From Tetrahymena thermophila SB210 (lineage: Eukaryota > Ciliophora > Oligohymenophorea > Hymenostomatida > Tetrahymenidae): 64,000 nucleotides of DNA. Both the position numbers and the translations under genes were made by a program. Positions within the stretch are counted from its first letter, which is position 1. Each line of letters opens with the position of its first letter. The DNA is taken from the NCBI RefSeq assembly GCF_000189635.1, contig NW_002476323.1:69419-133418 (forward strand). Direction: 5' to 3'. This document shows, piece by piece, positions 23,550-37,767 of this stretch. A model generated the notes under the pieces. It had not been told where the DNA came from. It searched no databases and saw nothing but the letters and a program-made list of their open reading frames with translations.

Positions 23550-25207
23550 ATGAACTATTTAAGTGAAGTAATAATTTGAAATCAAACTAAAGTTATATTT
23601 ATTATAAAATTTATTAGATAAAAGAAGAGGATATTCCTAACTTAGAGGAGATAAAATTAGATTTAAAGTAAAATTTAATAAAAGAATAATTTAAATACTT
23701 TATTTGATATTAATGATTTGTCTTACAGTTTTAAAAATGTGATTTTTTATTAGAAATAAAGGGATTAAAGACAATAAAGCAAATGAGTTAGGGTTGTAAA
23801 TTTCTAAATGTATTAATCTTGAATCACTAGTATTATAGCTACAGTATTAAAATTTTAAAGCTGTAATGTTTAATGATAAATTTGAATTAAATTAGATAAA
23901 ATTTGATAACAAATGAAGGTCTCAAATAACTATTGATGTAATTAACGAAGCCAAAAAAATTAAAATATTTAGAACTCAATTTAAAGTAATTAATTTTATT
24001 AAAAAATGAAGCAATTTTTCTTTATTTAGTGTTTTAAGTACTTAAGTACAAATATTTTTTATTGATTTAACTAAATCTTATTTTATAGCGAAAACCCTCT
24101 TGGAGATGAGCTTGAAATCGTGGGAAAAGAATTGGCAAACTTAAAAAATATGACAGACTTATTTCTTTACTTGAGGTATTATAACATTTTTTATATCTTA
24201 GCCAAATGTTTATTACATTTTTATGTTTTAGAGAAAGCAAGATTTATTAGGAAGGAGCTTAAAATTTACTCAAAGAATTAAATAATTGCAATAATTTAAG
24301 CTAGCTGTACTTAGATTTAAAGTAAAAAACATTTAAAACAATAAAAAATTATAAAACTTTTAATAATTTAACAGCAAAAATTAATTAGGGAATAAAGGTT
24401 TAATTTTGATTGGTGACGAATTATCTAAATTTTAGAGTTTATAATCGTTTTCTTTACTTTCGTGGTAAATTAATTTTATTAATTTTATCATTTTATAGAA
24501 TTTTATTAAATATGTTAGTGAGAATCATATTTATGACGAAGGTGTGATCAGCTTATCAACAAGCCTGTCTAAATGCTTAAGTTTAAGAAAATTGACTCTA
24601 TTTTTTTAGTAGACTATATATTTATTATTTACTTTTTTATTAAATTATAATGACTTTTTAAATAGAAAAAACTACATAGAAACAGGAGGAGTTTGCTTTT
24701 TAGCAAATAATATTTCTAAACTACAAAATCTAACTTTCTTATAAATTAATATTTCGTAAGTTAAATTAGCACTGCAAATATTCTTTCTTATTAACTAAAT
24801 ATGAAAATAGAAAAAATTTAATTTATAATAATGCTGTTTAAGTACTAGCAAATGAAATTTCAAAGTTATAGAAAATTGTTTCAATTTCTTTAGATTTATC
24901 GTAAATATAATAATTATTTATTTTACAATTTAATCATTATATTTTTAATATATTATTTTAAAGAAATAACTTTATCAAAGACGTTGCAGCTCTTTAACTA
25001 GGTAGAGAAATACAAAAATGTAAAAACCTCAAAAACATTCAGCTTTGCTTTTGGTAATAATTTATATATATGAAAAACCATAAATAAATAAATCAATTAA
25101 TATTATTTATTAGGGAAAACCCAATCAGTGAGAATTGTATAAACAACTTGTAATAAAAAAATATGTCAAAGATAAAGAAATTAGTAGTAAATAGCATTCT
25201 GATTTGA
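23550..25207 (+). CDS. Leucine-rich-repeat protein, 322 aa, paralogue of preceding gene
   Basis: Twelve exons total 969 nt. Two short leading exons (18 and 50 nt; MNYLSE, then IKEEDIPNLEEIKLDL) precede nine repeat exons, eight of exactly 90 nt and one of 87, and a 94-nt last exon ending LVVNSILI-TGA. Repeats such as ENPLGDELEIVGKELANLK and KNYIETGGVCFLANNISKL have the same length, phase and strand motif as the upstream gene, so the two are tandem duplicates. The first LRR is split or truncated compared with the neighbour. The product should be a soluble LRR solenoid of unknown function. Confidence 0.83.
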
Positions 25208-26054
25208 TTGTTAATTAAATCAAAATTAAAATAAATCATTAAAAAAATCTTTCATAAATAAAACAAGAATTTTTAAAATGATAAATTATTGAATTTTATT
25301 TATCACACCTTAAAAATTAAAAATAGCAAAAATTTAATTAAAAATGTTATAAATTTATTTTTGAATTAAATAATTCATTTAAATAATATTAAAATAAGCT
25401 TAGCTATATAAATAAAATTCTCATATAAATAATAAATGAACATTTTCTAATAAAAATGCTTTTTGAAAGCTAATAATAATTAAAAATTTGATTTTATTTC
25501 AATGAAATCAAGATTAAAAGTATATTAATATAAAAGTAAATATAAATTTCACATTATAAAATATATAATTATATATATAAAGTTTATATATACTATACAT
25601 GGTCATCGTTTGAGTTATAAAAACGATATGATTGATATTTTTAAATTTTTTAATAATTAATTTTTAATTCGTAAAAATATTTTTTTTTAGCTATTAGATA
25701 AATAAATGCTTATCAAGTTTGTTTTTACAATAATAATTGTCGAATTTGGCACCATTTTAAACTGAGTGCTCTTTTAGAATGAATTTAATTTTTTCGTTAT
25801 TTACTCCACTAAACATCTCAACATAAATATATTACTGAATTTATTAGACTGTTTTAAAATTCGAGCAAACTGGCATTTTTTTTCTTCAAAAATCTAGTAA
25901 ATACACAAATATTAAAATTAATTATAAAGAAAAACTACATATAATATAGTGAATTTTTTGAATGATTTATTTATTTACATTTTTTTCTATTAATTTATTA
26001 TAGATTTTTTAATTATAATTATTAACAATAATTTATTAATTAATTATCGCTAAT
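25208..26054. other. Convergent intergenic region
   Basis: It lies between the 3' ends of a plus and a minus gene. Alternating TA tracts occur around 25558-25595. No gene or RNA is seen. Confidence 0.5.
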
Positions 26055-29000
26055 TCAGTATTTATAATGCTAGAAGTTTCCATCAGATTTTACTTTAATA
26101 TCTTGATCAGTTTCTGTTTTGTTAAGATAGTTATTTAAAGAAGTAACTATCATTTAATCAAATTAGGAATTTATTATTGATTTTTTTGAATTAATAACTT
26201 CTTCATTGTCATCAAGAAGATTTCTTTCTTCTTTGCAGGTACTCAACTCATCAACTGGATTAAGATCAGAGCCTTAATCATCGATTGATTATTGATTTTA
26301 ATTAACTTTATTAATAATATTTGCAGATACATTTTCTAATTACAGTGTTAGTTTGTCTTTTAACTTTATAAAAATAAATTAAAATAAATGTAAAAAATAA
26401 AAAAAAATTTACTTAATCTAACTTTTGATTCTATTAAGGTATAAGTGTCTTTTTATCTCCTACTTGGAACTGTAAATTTAATTTCATTTACTATATTTTT
26501 TAAACATCTATATTGTCTTTAGAGTCTTTTAGAGTATTTTTGTTTAGTAAATCATTTCTTTTATAAATTTTAGCAGCATTTCTTTTAAATCTCTTATCAT
26601 CTGCAACAGCTAGCAATTCTTATTTTGGTTCCATTATTATTGGTGACTCACAAAAAGTTACTTATTGGTTTTGTTATTTTTATTTTTTATTAAGCTATCC
26701 AACTACATCCACCTCATCTAATTAGGATCCTAAACTTCCTTAGCTTCTTAAAGCTGCTTTTTACAGTTAAGGAGGATGAGGCTGCATTTTTTATTTTTGT
26801 TAAGCTTGAACAAAAGACTGTTAGGAATTTTACTGAACTATACTTTCATCTATTAATTTTATTTCTGATTGCACTTTACTTTACTGCTTACTTTGCTTTT
26901 AATTCAAAACAGAGCTCTATTGCTAAAAATTACTACCAAAAGACTCTTCAATAACTTCAACTTATTAACTTGACATTAATGATCCTACATTTATTGTTTG
27001 CAGTTCATTGTTTTCTTTATTTTACTTATCTACAATAAACGAATTAGGACAACCAAAAGAGTTTATTGATGAATAATGCGATTATTATTAAGGTATATTT
27101 GAGCCCTAAGGCCTCATAATATGAGAGTCTTCTTTTATATTGTAAGATTAATTGTGATAATTTTAAATAGGCTATTTGCTATCTTAACTTATAAAACTAT
27201 CCTTTTTAAGAACTGAAGGAGCAAACGAAGGTCCTTAAACTGATTCTTAATCCTCTTCAAACTAATCATTATTATATTTATCAGAATCATCACCTCCATC
27301 TTACCTTTTTTCTAATAAAAATAGAATTACATATTTATTATTTTTTTATTTACAATTTTTTTTGTTGTTAATTATCAACAAAAGTTTAAGTTTCCTTAGT
27401 TAAAATTAATATTAGATTATGAACAATAACAAAAAATGTTTAATTATTTGCCTTTTTTTTGTTGAATAGATTTATTTTCTATTTAAAAATTCAATTAAGC
27501 ATAAATTAAATTTTCAAAGTATAATTTAAAATATTTAGTACCTTCAATAACAGAAGATGGAAGATCATTAAAGCTCCTATTTGGATCATAATTTTAATCA
27601 AAAGAAAATCTGTTGAAATTTGAGTGTTAATTTTATTGAAGATTTTCAGAGTTTTACACAGAACTTAAAGGTTAAAGTAAGTTTTTAAGATCAGATTATT
27701 AAGTAAGAATTTTTTGTGAAAGTTTATCCATATGGGAAGAAAGTCTGTCATAATTAGAGGTTGACATGTTTTCTTAATTAACTATAGCACCAATATATTA
27801 TTCTAAATAATCACTTTGCTATGATTAGTAATTAATGTTTTCTCCACTATCATTTCTTTGCATTAGTTATTCATCTTTTCCATAAAAATTATTATCTAAT
27901 TTAATTTTATTAATATGCAATTTTTTTATTTGATTTTATTATGAGCTTAAAACTTCTTATAAGACATTATTCTATTTTTCGTTTGAATTATTTATAAATT
28001 TATATGCTCTAGACCTGCCAAAGCTTTTTGATCTCTATGGTTAAGCTATAACCTATGCAGGATTTTATATTTAAAATTATTATGCAGAATTTTATTTTTG
28101 CTAACTTTAATGTTAAATTTAGTTGGTATTATTAGATTAATATGCCGATGCTATATTATTTTAAGATAACTGTGTTTATTTTGATCCTCTTTATGCACTA
28201 CTTTTCTATCTTTCTCCATTGACATATACATCAGTTTTTAGAGATTCAAAATAACCTTTAGAATTTTACTGCCTCAAATTAGAGTAAAGACTTTATCTTT
28301 CATGTGAAATTGATCTAAAATTTGCTCCTGGAAGTATATTGCATTTAGTATGTTAAATAGTTTAACTTTCATTGCAAGAGTTAATTGGATTTGAACTATC
28401 TCTTATTTACCTCCTTTTTAAAACACTATGATGGCGTCCAGTAGACTTACTCTATCTTTATTCCTTTTCAATATTAAAAGATTGTTTTGAATAATTTCAT
28501 TTTTAAACAAAAAAAGAGATAAGATTTTAAAGTATTTTTTAATGAATTTATAAAATAAATTGATTTAAATTTCTATATTTTACTTGTGGCACATAATAAT
28601 TTAAAATTTATCCTGATTAATTTAAGATTGGGATTTAATTCTATGATCTCTTAATTGCTTTGTTACCATATATTTGCATTAGTTAAATATTTTTATCTAG
28701 CCTTTCTTTACTTTTTTTTTCTACAACAATACGACTACCTAGATCAGGATTTTAAGCTAAGAATAAATTTTATAGATTTTGAGGATTGTCAGGCATCACC
28801 TTTTAATAATAAATGATTAATTAAAAATAATTTTATGGATATATAAATAAATTAGTACAAAGGCAGTTTAAAACTCTATACTGTTATTATCTTTATTAGT
28901 CTGTTAATTATTTTATTTGCAAACTGAATTGTACTAACTAGATTGATTAGGTGGTTAAGGTATATAGCTTTATGGAGGTGAATTCATAGATGGACGCTTA

Positions 29001-29721
29001 ACTGAGTTTTTTCTAAAGCTATTTTTCCCCTATATAAATGAATAATTATTGATATCATGAAATTATGAAAAAAATACATTTCTTCTTATTTTCAAGAAAA
29101 GAAGTTAAAATTTCTAACAATCTAATTGATTACTTTAGATTTAGATTAAGAAATACCTTCCTAAGATGGTGGCGGCTGAAGTGAATTATACTATATTGTA
29201 TTATATTCCTTTGCATTTTAATTTTAGTGATTTAATGTTTGATATTAAGCTAAATTTCCCATAATCTATTCTTATGTTTTTATGCTTTCGTTCATATCAT
29301 AAGTGATAGAATTTTGATTACTTTTAGTGGGAGGAAAGAAATTCATAAAATATTTCTCATGAGACAATTTTCTGTTTATATATACTTTTCCCTAAGCGCT
29401 GTTATTTTTAGATGCGTTTCTACTTAAATTCGGTTCTTACTTTGCATAATAAGATGGAGTATTGATAATATTTTAGTTGTTGATATTTTCGATATTAGCC
29501 TGTTAATTAATTTGGTAGTAATTAATTGATTGATTGTTAGAATTACTACCATTATTTGCATTTTATTCATTGATAAATGTATTATTTATGCTAAACTATG
29601 GGCTGTGCATAATAATTGTTTAATTATAAACACTATTTGCATTAGAGTTCTAGTTTAAATTGGTATTAGTTTATGAATTATTATGATATTTCAATCGTCT
29701 TCTGTCTCTAATACTACTCAT
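26055..29721 (-). CDS. 1034-aa Asn/Gln/Ser-rich protein, unknown
   Basis: Six exons (introns 29030-29133, 28800-28858, 28464-28583, 27312-27541, 26364-26412) give a 3105-nt CDS with consistent phases, from MSSIRDRRRLKYHNNSQTN to FQHYKY-TGA. The N-terminal third is Asn/Gln-rich. Pro-rich (NSPPQSYIPQPP) and Arg/Ser patches (RSKSFGRSRAYK, TGRHHSVLKRR) follow. The C-terminal part has acidic Ser-rich segments and a modest coiled-coil candidate (LKDKLTLQLENVSANIINK). A somewhat conserved-looking block is PDNPQNLQNLFLAQNPDLGS. No domain is recognised; it is probably disordered and phosphorylated. Composition resembles the large gene at 50794-57207, but the two do not obviously align. Confidence 0.75.
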
Positions 29722-30408
29722 TTCGCTTTGTAATTTCTTTGTACTTAATTATATCGTAATTCGTTCACCAATATTTAAGTTATTGAATGATTCTAAGTTT
29801 CTTAAATAATTTTAAAGATTTTTTCACATTCCAAAAGATTGGTTAAAAAATTTTTTATAATACTTATACTAATTATACAATTTGATAATTAACAATTTAG
29901 ATAAAAATTTTCATCATTTTATCAAGCATTAACTAAGTTAATTTAATACAAATACTTATTGAATTAAACTATTATTAATTCATCTTATTATAAATACAAA
30001 ATGAAATTTATGATATGAATTCCTAAATAATTTTTATAAACAAAAACAAAAAAATATATTTTTCTTTTAGATTTTTTAATTTGAAAAATTTATGTTTTTA
30101 CTTTTATTTAACTTTAAAATTTAGGATTTTTGAACTAATTTATTATTGATTATATTATCCTATAATGATAAAAAGATATTTATACTCTAAATTATAAATT
30201 TAACTTTAAAATTACTTTAATTATAATTTTTATTGAAAACGTGAAAAAATATTTTTATTTTTTCAAACTAAAATAACATTTAAGTATGAAAACAATGATA
30301 TCATTTCATTTAATAATTAAAATAAATAAAAGAAATGATTAATTTTTAATTTTGTTTAGTTTTAATAATTAGTTGACAGAATATCATAAGTATTAATATA
30401 ATAAACAT
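29722..30408. other. Intergenic, no feature seen
   Basis: A/T-rich promoter and 3'-flank sequence between two minus-strand genes. Nothing further is supported. Confidence 0.5.
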
Positions 30409-33049
30409 TCACTTAGCTTATTTAATATTAGCAGATTATTTTCTATTAGGTTTATTTTTAGTCTTTTATTGAAGTAATTTAATTCTATCTTAAATTTATT
30501 TTACTTTATTTTCTAAATCTTTGTTTATCTTAGAAGCATCTTCTACTTACATTATCATTTATAGCTTTTTATCATACAATTTCTTTTTTTACTCTTCAAG
30601 CTAGCTTTTTCTTTTACTATATACTTAGTATTTACTCTAAAATTGAGCATTATAGGCTTAGAGCTCATTTTATAGCTTTTCATTTTCTATTCTAAGTTCA
30701 GATATTTGATTTTCATAATCAGCAAGAATTTTATTATGTTAAATTTCATAATCTTTACTGATAATTATTGATTAATTAATTTTTTTTATATCAACAAATT
30801 CATCCATTAATTTATCGTACATTTATTTGCACTCTTACTCTTCTTATTGATGCAAATCTTTATATTTATTTATTTCTTAGCTATGCAAATTATTTTTTTT
30901 TTGAAATTCTTCTTCCTTCTTTTAAAAATCTTCTGGTCTTTATTCAATAGATTTTAATTCAATTAGCTTCTCTTTCAAATAAGGCTCTCTCATTGATTTG
31001 TGATTATCAACATTCATGTCAATTAATCTTTAAATTTCTTACATATAATCTAATCTAATTAAATTCATATCTAAATCTAATTTAATTATTTTCTAATTAT
31101 TTCTAGCTAAATCAATCAGAGAAAATCCAGATGCATCTCCTAATAAGTTATGGCATAAGCTAATTTCAATTATCCCTTAATGTGATTTAAAAGCGTCAGC
31201 TAAGTTTCATAAATAGTTAGAATTTAATAAAATGTTTATGAGGGTATTTTTTAAGTTTTTTAAAATAATTTTTTAAAAATATTTAATTAATTTTAATGGC
31301 TTTAATATAAATAAAATTACACAAAACTTGACCTCCGTAATCTTCAATGGCACACTTTGATAAATCTAACATTTTTAATCTTCTGTTTGTAATTAAATTT
31401 GGGTCGTATTTCATACTCTGGGCGATCATTTCTGCTCCTATATTTATAATTTTAAATAGCCATTTTATTTAAGTAATAAAATATAAATTAATCTTTTATT
31501 TACCTTAATCTTTTATGAAATTTTTACTAAGGATTAGAGATTTAAGACTGTTATTTCTAGACAATCCAGTTGCTATAGATTCTACTACTTCTGGGTAGAT
31601 GCAGCAATCAATCATAGAAAGATAAGTTATATTTGAATTCTCTTACAAAAATTGTATAATTTCAGGTAGTCCTCCTCTTAGATTATTTTAATCTAAAATT
31701 AATCTTTCTAAATACTGATTTTTTTATATGCTTTCAAAGAAATTATTTATGCCATCAGATGTTAGCTTATTGTTAGAAATATCTAAAATATTTAAGACAC
31801 ACATTTTTAATCCAGGCTTAAGCAGCTCTCCTATTTTTGTGATCGATTAATCTCCTAAAAAGTTTCCTCTCAAATTTAATTCCATTATTTTAGAGTGAGA
31901 GAGTATAGATTCAAAACACTAGCTACAGTCCTTACCTATATCATTTTTAGAAATATCTAAGCTTATAATAGATCTATTGGCTGCAAAGCCTTTGCTTAAC
32001 GAAAATAAACCCTATGGTCCTATGCAGCAGTTTTACATTTTAAGGAATTATAATACTTCAGTCTAGGCAATATATTAGCTCAAAGCAATGCAAGCTGAGC
32101 GAGAGAGCCTATTTCTATTATAGCCATCATAGCTAGATATATCGAGAGATATAATATTTTGATTTAAACTAACCATTTTTACTACTTATTTAATACCCTC
32201 AGAAGTGATATTATTATTAGATATATCAAGGTGAACAATGTTTGATCTGCGCTACTTATTTAAAAAATTACATAACAGCTAAATGCCTTAATCACCGAAA
32301 TTATTTTTTGCTAACAGGAGTTTGCTGAATTGGTATTTTGACTTTGAATTGTTTTTTAATAGTTAAATGACTTTTTTAGATGACTAAACACCTAACTAAA
32401 GTTCTTATAAATTTAAGCTGCCTTTCTTTATTTAGCTTTTGAGCTTATCTACAAATTTGAATAGTTATTAAGGTAGAATTTTCAACTTATTATCAGCACA
32501 TTTCGCTTCAAATAAACTGAAGACATCTTCTATTTTTAAGGTTTTCCACTCAGATAACTCTTCTTCTAACAACAAATCATTGTTATCATTTTAATTATCT
32601 CTATTTTCGTCTTCACTGCTGCTTGAATCAGAATACGAATCTTCTTATACAGAATCCTTATCTTCAGCAAACTCAATACCATTTTAAAAATATTTCTTAG
32701 CAGCCTCAAGGGTTCTTGGAGATAATTGATCACTGTTTCTAAATGTTTGGGATGAAAGTAAGCTTTATCTAGTAATATCAAGAATTTCTCTATCTACCTA
32801 ATTAATTTGGCTAGTATTTGCAAATTAATTAAAATTATTATACTTAGCTATAGGAGAGTTAGATTGAGTTGAATAGCTATCTTTTCTTTTCTAATTCTAC
32901 TAGCTCTTAGTTTAAAAAAGTTTAACTTATTGCATTAAGGGAGAACTAATCCTAAAACTTTTAGATGATCTTGTCTAAGCATCATTAATTTTACTGCTTT
33001 ATTCAATTAGCTGCTCCTTTAAGCTTACAACTTTCATAATAGTATCCAT
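30409..33049 (-). CDS. LRR and coiled-coil protein, 813 aa
   Basis: Three exons (introns 31438-31503 and 31200-31332) give a 2442-nt CDS. Residues 1 to about 160 are Ser/Gln-rich and then very acidic (YSDSSSSEDENRDNQNDNND). Eight or so RNI-like LRRs follow, for example FSKLLLAKNNFGDQGIQLL, NIVHLDISNNNITSEGIKQ and RSIISLDISKNDIGKDCSQ. From about residue 600 there is a long coiled coil (ELRIENEKLQNELQAYNAQF and neighbours), ending in a basic tail (NRKQSANIKQAK). LRR followed by coiled coil is the layout of LRRC45 (centriole linker) and some axonemal LRR proteins. I cannot assign it to one of these. Unlike the two LRR genes on the plus strand, repeats here are not separated by introns. Confidence 0.82.
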
Positions 33050-33811
33050 TTACTTTTATTCTTGTTAAAAACTTTAAAAATGAATAAGCAATCTATCTAA
33101 GTCTTTATTTATTTCGAGTTATTTACTTGAATTATAAATTTTAATTTTTAATATTTAATTAAGAAGTAGAAATAACTCAATACTTCTTTGTTCTTTATCA
33201 CATCAATAATTTTTTTCATCAAATGAATTGAAAAAAATTATTAAAAAAGAAAATAAAGCTCTACTTTTTTATAATTTTTTTAGAGCTTATTTAATAATAA
33301 AATATGCAGTAAATTAAGTTTATTTATTCATAAAGTATGCATGAATTTAAAACAAAAAAAGCCTGATAAATGTATAATATTCATCAAATAAATTTTAATT
33401 GATTTAAGACATATTTTGGAATCAACTTAATTTAAATTTGGTGAATTTTACAAAATTTATCATTAAGTTTTTCTAGTTTTTATTAATAAATAAATTAAAA
33501 TATTTAAGAAAAGACAGACAGACAAATGCTTAACTAAAAAATTAAAATTTGATTAAAAAAAATAAAAGCTAATAATTAATAAAATAATTGATAGAAAGAT
33601 AGATAGATTGGATAAATACTCTATATAAATTATGAAGATAATTATTTATTGGATAAATTGAGAATCTACTAAATGAATTACGCAAGAATTAGATAATATT
33701 TAATAACTTTATATTAATTGTTTATTAATTTTTTTTTATAAATCTATATTTTTCATTATATTTTTAATCTTTTGTTACTAATTTTAAATGTGTGCTGTGT
33801 TGTGTGTTTAT
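33050..33811. other. Intergenic with short GACA/GATA tracts
   Basis: A/T-rich spacer with small GACAGACAGACA and GATAGAAAGATAGATAGAT tracts at about 33514-33609. No gene is seen. Confidence 0.5.
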
Positions 33812-35164
33812 TCAACAATTGCAGCCTCCTCCCTATGGTCTTTAAACCTAATTTTAAAATCCTTTATTTGATTATGGCTTTGTTGGATTAATATCTTTTT
33901 ATTCTTCTTTCTCAGCAATTTAAATAAATAAACTCTATTATAATTTTAATTAAAAAAGTATTAATCACTTAAATTTATTTTTGATGTTTTATAGAATATA
34001 TTCTAATTATTATTTAGAATATTGTTTACCTCAATATTTTGGTTTTCCTTAGCACTTGTGTATTAAAAGATGGCATTTAATTCCTATTAAATAATTTATG
34101 GGAATATTTTTAAATTGATAGATATTATGTTTGATAAAAAATCAATAAGCTATTATAAATTGTAGAATTTGGTTTTTTACATTTGCGTACTATTTAGCTT
34201 CATCGTATTTAACATCTTCCCTATCAATAAGATCAACTTTGTTACCAACTACTGCAATGGCTATTTATTAAAAACCAATATCATTATTTTCAAAAATTAA
34301 TTAATAAAAAGCTATTCCAAATATTTATCTCTTTAAATGAGTTTAAAACAAAGTTATCTATGAATTATATGAATTAGACATATTTTTTTCTTTGTGGTAC
34401 TTGAGAAATTAATTTTATGAATTCGCTAAAATAAAATAGATAAATAAATTACTGATATTAGCAGGACCATGTTCTCTAAGTTCTTGAACCCATTTTTTTA
34501 ATACATCAAAGGAGGCCCTATTGGTGATATCATAAACAATCAAAGCTGCATGAGTATCTTTAAAATGTATAAAAAATAGAACTCAAATTCTTTTATTTGG
34601 CTTAATAATTAATTGTTACCTCTATAATAAAGAGGGGCCAATGATCTGTATTTTTCTTAACCGGCAGTATCCCAAATCTAAAAGAAATAAGTATTATTGA
34701 TTAAAAATTTTCATTCTGATAATCGTAAAATTAAAATTGGTGCTTTCATTAAAGATCTAAAATATTATATTTATTTAATACCTAAAATTTGTAGGTTTTA
34801 TCACCCCTGGTCAATACTTTTGGGATAAATGAAGCTCCCAAAGTTGTTTAAGAGTTTTCATCAAAACCTTTGTTTGAGAATCTATTCAAGATACTTGTTT
34901 TTCCAACACCTTTTTTAAAGAAATAACATAATAAACTTTAACATAGTAAATCATTAAGCAGATTCATTCAACTTATTTTTTATAAATTGCACATTTATAT
35001 TTGTGTATATTTAATAGTGCAAAATCAAATAATGAAAAATGATGACAATATAATTCCAAATTAATTATAAGCTTTTAATCCTGCTATTTAAAAATATGTC
35101 GTAATTGATGATAATTACCTGCATCACCTAAAATGACAACCTTGATATCTCTTGCTTTTGACAT
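33812..35164 (-). CDS. Rab family small GTPase (Rab5/21/22-like)
   Basis: A multi-exon model encodes 198 residues from MSKARDIKVVILGDAGVGKT to GGGCNCC-TGA. G-motifs are complete: GDAGVGKTS (P-loop, residues 13-21), TLGASF (switch I, with the effector Thr), WDTAGQEKYRSLAPLYYR (switch II with catalytic Gln), GNKVDL (G4) and TSAK (G5). It ends with two cysteines, a double-geranylgeranyl signal, so it cycles on membranes. The TLGASF switch I and RSLAPLYYR switch II match the endocytic Rab5/21/22/31 group, which acts in early endosome or phagosome traffic. The first intron interrupts the P-loop. The last splice, joining QNIE to SLFIQIAEKEE, was chosen because it alone gives both the Rab C-terminal helix and the CC end. 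Confidence 0.93.
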
Positions 35165-37767
35165 ATTTATTTATAAACTTCACTTTTTAAAACTTCGTAA
35201 GTACTTTTTTTTTGTTGGTATTAATCCTATTTAATAAAATTACTATTTCAAAAATTAATATTAATTTTCTGCTTATCTTTATTACGTATTCATTCATTTA
35301 TTCTTATATTAGTACTTTATTCTTTTTTAAATTAATTTACAATGTAAAGTACATCAGCATGCTTAATTTTTCTGCGTTCAATATTAAATGCTTTTGCTCA
35401 TCTGATTTTTTGATTAAAAATTTACTTGCTTTTTGATGTAAAATAAAGTTATGATCTTTGCCAAAACCTAAAAAAATTATTTATTTTTTCTTTTTTTCTT
35501 GAGTTCAAAGAATTTAATAATATTACATTTTTTTGCTATGCATTTACCAATTATTATTATTATGTAAATCTGATAGCATTCATATTTAAAAAATATATAT
35601 ATATATCATATGAATGTTGATCAAATATTTTCTCTTATTTCATTTTAAATCTAATTTTAATTCAAATATTATTATCTATCTCCAACTTTAAATTTATACT
35701 TTCCAAAATATCTCAACAACATTTAAATTCCTTAAAATTTGCTTTAAAGTTCAATACTTCAATTATTTAAGAAGCATTCAATAGAAAAATCCATCAAATA
35801 CAGATACAAAATTTTAAATATTCTATTAGAATTTTTAAGATAACATAAAATTTAAAAAATATATTAACAAGATAAAAACTAATGCCTTAAATAAATAAAC
35901 ATATTCATCTTTACAATTTATAATCAATCTTATAAAACTAAAACGATTTATTTTTTGATATTTTATTTTAATTAATTATATATTAAAATGAAAATATTCA
36001 AATTAAATATATGATTCAAATTTATTTCTACTTCATCATGTTTATAAAAATCTTTTGTTGTTTTGATTTTTTATAAAAAATAGGTAAAATATATACAAAT
36101 ACCAAAAAAAGTCAATTAATTATAATTATTATTTTAAAATTAAATTATTTTATCTAAATTAAGTAAATTTAACAAGCATATTTATTAAAATTTAAATTAT
36201 ATTTTCAAAATTTTTAAACTTTAAAATATCTCAATAAATAAAATTAATTCATGCAAGTCAATATTTATGAAAATTATTTGTTAATTTATTTTTTTAATAC
36301 AAAATAGTCAACAATTCATATTTTATTATTTTGGATTTAATTTTTATCAAAAAATCAAAATATTTATGAATCTCAAAAAAATAACTTTTTTTCTTTAAAC
36401 TTGATTTAAGTCATTAAAATATTTTGCAAATAATTATAAAAATAACTTTTAATTTGCAATTTAAATAGTTGAAAAACCATTTTATCTTAATTAATTTAAA
36501 TTTTTTTACCATATTTAAAAAAAACAGGGCATTATTAAAAGCATGAATAATTTTTTTAAATTAATTTTTTTCTTCATCTAAAGTTAACATATTTTTACAG
36601 TATTTTTAAAATTTGATTTGATGAAAATTACAATTAATTACTTTTTAAATTAGTCATCTAATTAAAAAGCTATTCAAGAGCATGAAGAAACCTAAAATTA
36701 ATTTATACTTAGTATAATTTATTTAATTTTTTTTAGAGATTACAATTTTTACAAATAAAGTTTGATGTCTTTTATTTTCTTGCTTAAATAAACTAAAAAT
36801 GTATAAAAAGTATTGCACATACTTTTACCTTAAAATACTTTAAATTAATAAATAAAATTTTTGTAAATCGAACTATTATATTTTTATATCATTTGATATT
36901 TTTTGATACAAAAAAATATAAAAATAATAAGTCGAATTAGATACCTTCGAACTAGTTATTTTTAGTAAGTAATAATTAACGATTAAAAAAATAAAAATTT
37001 ATAAAAATTATCAGAAAATTTTCTTCAAATTGTTTGTTAGCTGTTAAATAAAAAATAATAAGCAATTAACTGAAAGACAATTTTATTGTTTATTTTAATA
37101 GACGAAACTAATATTTGATTATTCAGTATAAATTACCACTTAATATCTCCTCCCAAAAATAGATTTGAAAAATACATTTTTCTTAAGACAAAATTAATTG
37201 TTGGTATTTTTACTCAGATATTAGATATATCTTTTCTATAAGATAATCATAATTTCATATATTCACACAAAAAAAATAATATGCATTATTAGTAGAACTA
37301 ATTTTTTAAATTTAATTAAATTTTATAATTTGATTGATGCAATATTTTGATTTGCCTTTTTTTAACAAAACTAATTTGAGAAAATATCAATTTTAAGAAA
37401 TGTATACAATTCACTTTGTCATTTAGAAGTTTTTATGGAATTATTTATTAGTTTTACCTAAATTGTGTAGAAAATAAAATATTCACTCACTTAGATTTTA
37501 AAAGATAACTATTAATGAATATATCAATAATCAAATATGGGATAAAAAGTTGATGTGACTGACTATCAATAAATGGTTGATTTTATTTAATTTTTATTTG
37601 TCAAATATGTTAACTATAAAATTACTTACATAGTATATTTATATAATTACAAGCTTTACGCAATAAATAGATAAGTTGAATTAGTATATAAGATAAGGGA
37701 ATCAAAATTGGATAAGATTAAAGGGAAATTGGTTGGAAAGAAAAAATTTATTTATTTCTTAGTTTTT
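35165..37767. other. 2.6-kb gene-free AT-rich region
   Basis: Extended A/T-rich sequence with only short random frames, such as a hydrophobic one near 35212-35436. An AT dinucleotide tract sits at about 35590-35608. No gene, tRNA or repeat is recognised. Confidence 0.5.

Noticed and set aside
32566..32781. 71-codon minus frame
   Set aside because: It is a shifted frame inside the LRR-coiled-coil gene.
33960..34010. Extra Rab exon NIFYKTSKINL
   Set aside because: Including it breaks the frame leading to the CC prenylation end; skipping it gives a normal Rab C-terminal helix.
35212..35436. 74-codon hydrophobic plus frame
   Set aside because: Phe/Ile/Leu content follows from T-rich sequence upstream of the Rab gene; no conserved pattern.
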